Shown piece by piece: positions 6,311 through 7,241 of a stretch of 7,241 nucleotides of DNA. Source of the stretch: Allocoprobacillus merdigallinarum (GTDB lineage: Bacteria; Bacillota_I; Bacilli_A; Erysipelotrichales; Coprobacillaceae); the NCBI GenBank assembly GCA_019117525.1, contig DWZO01000089.1:1-7241 (forward strand). The letters are read 5' to 3'. The translations under genes were made by a program, and so were the position numbers. The notes below the pieces were generated by a model that saw only the letters and a list, made by a program, of their open reading frames with translations, did no database searches and was not told the DNA's origin. Position 1 is the first letter of the stretch. Each line of letters opens with the position of its first letter.

Positions 6311-6338
6311 ATTTTACTCTCTTGTCAATCTTTCACAA
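6311..6338 (-). promoter_or_regulatory. Possible promoter of the ABC exporter operon
   Basis: On the minus strand TAAAAT (6316-6311) and TTGTGA (6338-6333) are 16 nt apart. A perfect TTGACA also lies at 6328-6323, but it has no -10 at a usual distance. The leader would be about 16-20 nt. Confidence 0.45.
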
Positions 6339-6370
6339 TAAAAATATGATGTTCACTTTTTAATATTTAA

Positions 6371-6416
6371 TAAAATAAAAAAGATAATCATTTTCCATCA
6401 TTCAACGATTATCTTT
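6371..6416 (-). terminator. Probable intrinsic terminator of the split nuclease gene
   Basis: The stem AAAGATAATC (6380-6389) / GATTATCTTT (6407-6416) with a 17-nt loop is followed on the minus strand by a T-rich run (TTTTTTTATTTTA). It lies about 55 bases past the TAA that ends the C-terminal tail of the nuclease gene. The stem is AT-rich and the loop long, so efficiency is uncertain. Its position after the tail's TAA, not the internal TGA, fits a transcript covering both parts. Confidence 0.55.
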
Positions 6417-6470
6417 CTCACAATAGTATCAACTCATAGAAAGCCATAAATATTTATTCTACATTTTCAC

Positions 6471-6623
6471 TTATGAGTGAATCAAGCGATAAAATTCTTC
6501 ATAGCTGATATTCATAAAGATATGATCTTGAATTTTCTCTATCTGTTGTTCATTGCATTCCTTGACCCATTCAAAATTCATGCCTGGAAATTTCTTCAAC
6601 AGAATTTGAATGAGACTTTTCAT
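6471..6623 (-). CDS. Small ORF: C-terminal tail of the Rpn-family nuclease, separated by a TGA
   Basis: Downstream of the nuclease-domain TGA (6641-6639) the same frame stays open for 55 codons to TAA (6473-6471). Six codons in there is an ATG (6623-6621) with GAGGTGA (6631-6625) just upstream, fully complementary to the 16S 3' end, although the spacing is short (4 nt after GAGG). It would make a 50-residue protein, MKSLIQILLKKFPGMN to EEFYRLIHS. It is probably helical, with an amphipathic Lys/Glu-rich middle and no membrane segment. It may be simply the severed C-terminus of a broken gene. Alternatively it could be translated alone, like the small proteins made from internal starts in Escherichia coli rpn genes, reported to neutralise the nuclease. 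Expression is not proven. Confidence 0.5.
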   Translation of the reverse strand: MKSLIQILLKKFPGMNFEWVKECNEQQIEKIQDHIFMNISYEEFYRLIHS

Positions 6624-6638
6624 TTCACCTCGTTTTTC

Positions 6639-7241
6639 TCATTTTTCCATCATATCACACATAATTTTCTTTCCTCCTTTTTCCTGTTTAAAATATCTGA
6701 CTCTTTCTTTCAAGACTTCATCATACATGTCTTCATGATTTTCACATCTTAAATCATGCATCAGCTTCCCTAGGGGTGTTTCATCTTCCTTGGTGGCATT
6801 CATATAAATGATATGTACCTTATCCTCAAATGCCTCTCCATCTTCCCCATACCTCTGGATATGATTTTTCAATCTGTTTGTCTCTAGAACATCCTTTTCA
6901 CATATGAAAATAACATAAATCTCAGGTAACTTTTCCCACTTCTCATTAACATATGACAGACTGCTATCCAATATACTGGCATGAAACCTTGCTCTTAATG
7001 GTGAAGCATTCTTTAGACTTCTTTCCATTTCCACATCAATAATATTCCCATTCTCTGTTGAAGCTACTATATCCATAATGACTGTTCTACCATGAAGATT
7101 TCTGTATTCATCCTGAATATGCCATTCTGTAATGGAAATATCTTCTTCAAAAATGATATTGAATAATAATTCAATGCAGTGTTGATCATTGAAGATAACT
7201 TTCATAAAGATATCATCAATAGGTCTTAATGCTTTCACAAA
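6639..7241 (-). pseudogene. Rpn/PD-(D/E)XK nuclease-family gene, interrupted by in-frame TGA and cut by right edge
   Basis: The nuclease-domain part of a PDDEXK_2/Rpn-type protein ('PD-(D/E)XK nuclease family transposase'). The 5' end is off the right edge, though bases 1-152 carry an identical overlap and a proper start. Seen here are LRPIDDIFMK, the catalytic-core block HGRTVIMDIVA followed by GNIIDVEMERS (metal-binding Asp and Glu of the D...ExQ/K pattern), LRARFHASILDSSL, and LPEIYVIFICEKD, all in family order. The third catalytic position is Glu (V-E-M-E) where relatives usually have Gln (E-M-Q). Translation stops at TGA (6641-6639) after CDMMEK, about 207 residues from the joined start, while the frame continues for 55 more codons. 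The GTG at 7238 is internal, not a start. It is probably a decayed or split gene; a working two-protein arrangement is the alternative. Confidence 0.75.
7111..7241. repeat. Direct terminal repeat, right copy (131 bp, identical to 1-131)
   Basis: This is the partner of the repeat at 1-131, in the same orientation and coding frame. Sequence beyond 131 on the left supplies exactly what the right-hand gene lacks: eight more codons, an ATG and a ribosome binding site. If the ends are joined the unit is 7110 bp long. Confidence 0.95.

Noticed and set aside
6380..6416. GATAATCATT as a Fur box before the exporter
   Set aside because: The match is partial, and the sequence is better explained as one arm of a hairpin with a minus-strand T-run, that is, a terminator.
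6639..6641. TGA read as tryptophan (alternative code)
   Set aside because: The other genes here use TGG for Trp, and TGA serves as the normal stop of the epimerase and ATPase genes.
1..7241. A novel 7.1-kb plasmid or phage genome, because of the direct terminal repeats
   Set aside because: No replication initiator, relaxase, integrase, capsid or terminase gene is present. The contents are chromosomal-type metabolism and transport genes, and the repeat is coding sequence of a multi-copy-type gene ending exactly at the window edges.

Overview
The window is low-GC DNA with strong AGGAGG-type ribosome binding sites, standard genetic code, short intergenic gaps and compact T-tailed hairpin terminators. 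This points to a Firmicutes (Bacillota) chromosome. The mix of an Rpn/PD-(D/E)XK nuclease-family gene, a non-heme ferritin, a trimeric purine nucleoside phosphorylase and a YwfO-like HD hydrolase suits gut Erysipelotrichia (Coprobacillus/Catenibacterium/Faecalibacillus-like). That placement is inference; no rRNA or marker tree is available here.

Layout. Positions 1-152 (minus) are the 5' end of an Rpn-family nuclease gene running off the left edge, preceded by an AT-rich leader with two palindromes (308-348, 357-375). Positions 436-2092 (minus) are a two-gene unit, an HD phosphohydrolase followed with a 20-bp overlap by a GNAT acetyltransferase, closed by a terminator at 395-424. Divergent from it, on the plus strand, are ferritin (2216-2734) and purine nucleoside phosphorylase (2799-3611), each with its own terminator. 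Converging on these is an NAD-dependent epimerase-like SDR (3636-4547, minus), which shares a bidirectional terminator with the phosphorylase. Upstream of it lies a two-gene ABC exporter operon (ATPase 5414-6289, ABC-2 permease 4607-5407, minus). At the right end, an Rpn-family gene (6471-7241, minus) is split by an in-frame TGA and runs off the right edge.

The first 131 bases (1-131) and the last 131 bases (7111-7241) are identical. Both lie inside the Rpn-family gene. Joining the two ends gives one continuous gene with its own ATG and ribosome binding site. The window is therefore best read as a contig with a direct terminal overlap: a 7110-bp circle in the assembly graph, a tandem unit, or a collapse between two copies of a multi-copy gene. 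Nothing in it resembles a replication, mobilisation or phage gene, so I do not think it is a plasmid or phage.

The functional genes are mostly independent housekeeping units: nucleotide and nucleoside metabolism (HD hydrolase, phosphorylase), iron storage (ferritin), a sugar-nucleotide-like SDR and an exporter. The most interesting locus is the split nuclease gene. A TGA separates the nuclease domain from a 50-residue C-terminal tail that has its own Shine-Dalgarno sequence and ATG. This resembles, in layout, the intragenic C-terminal small proteins reported to neutralise Rpn nucleases in Escherichia coli, although simple gene decay is equally possible.
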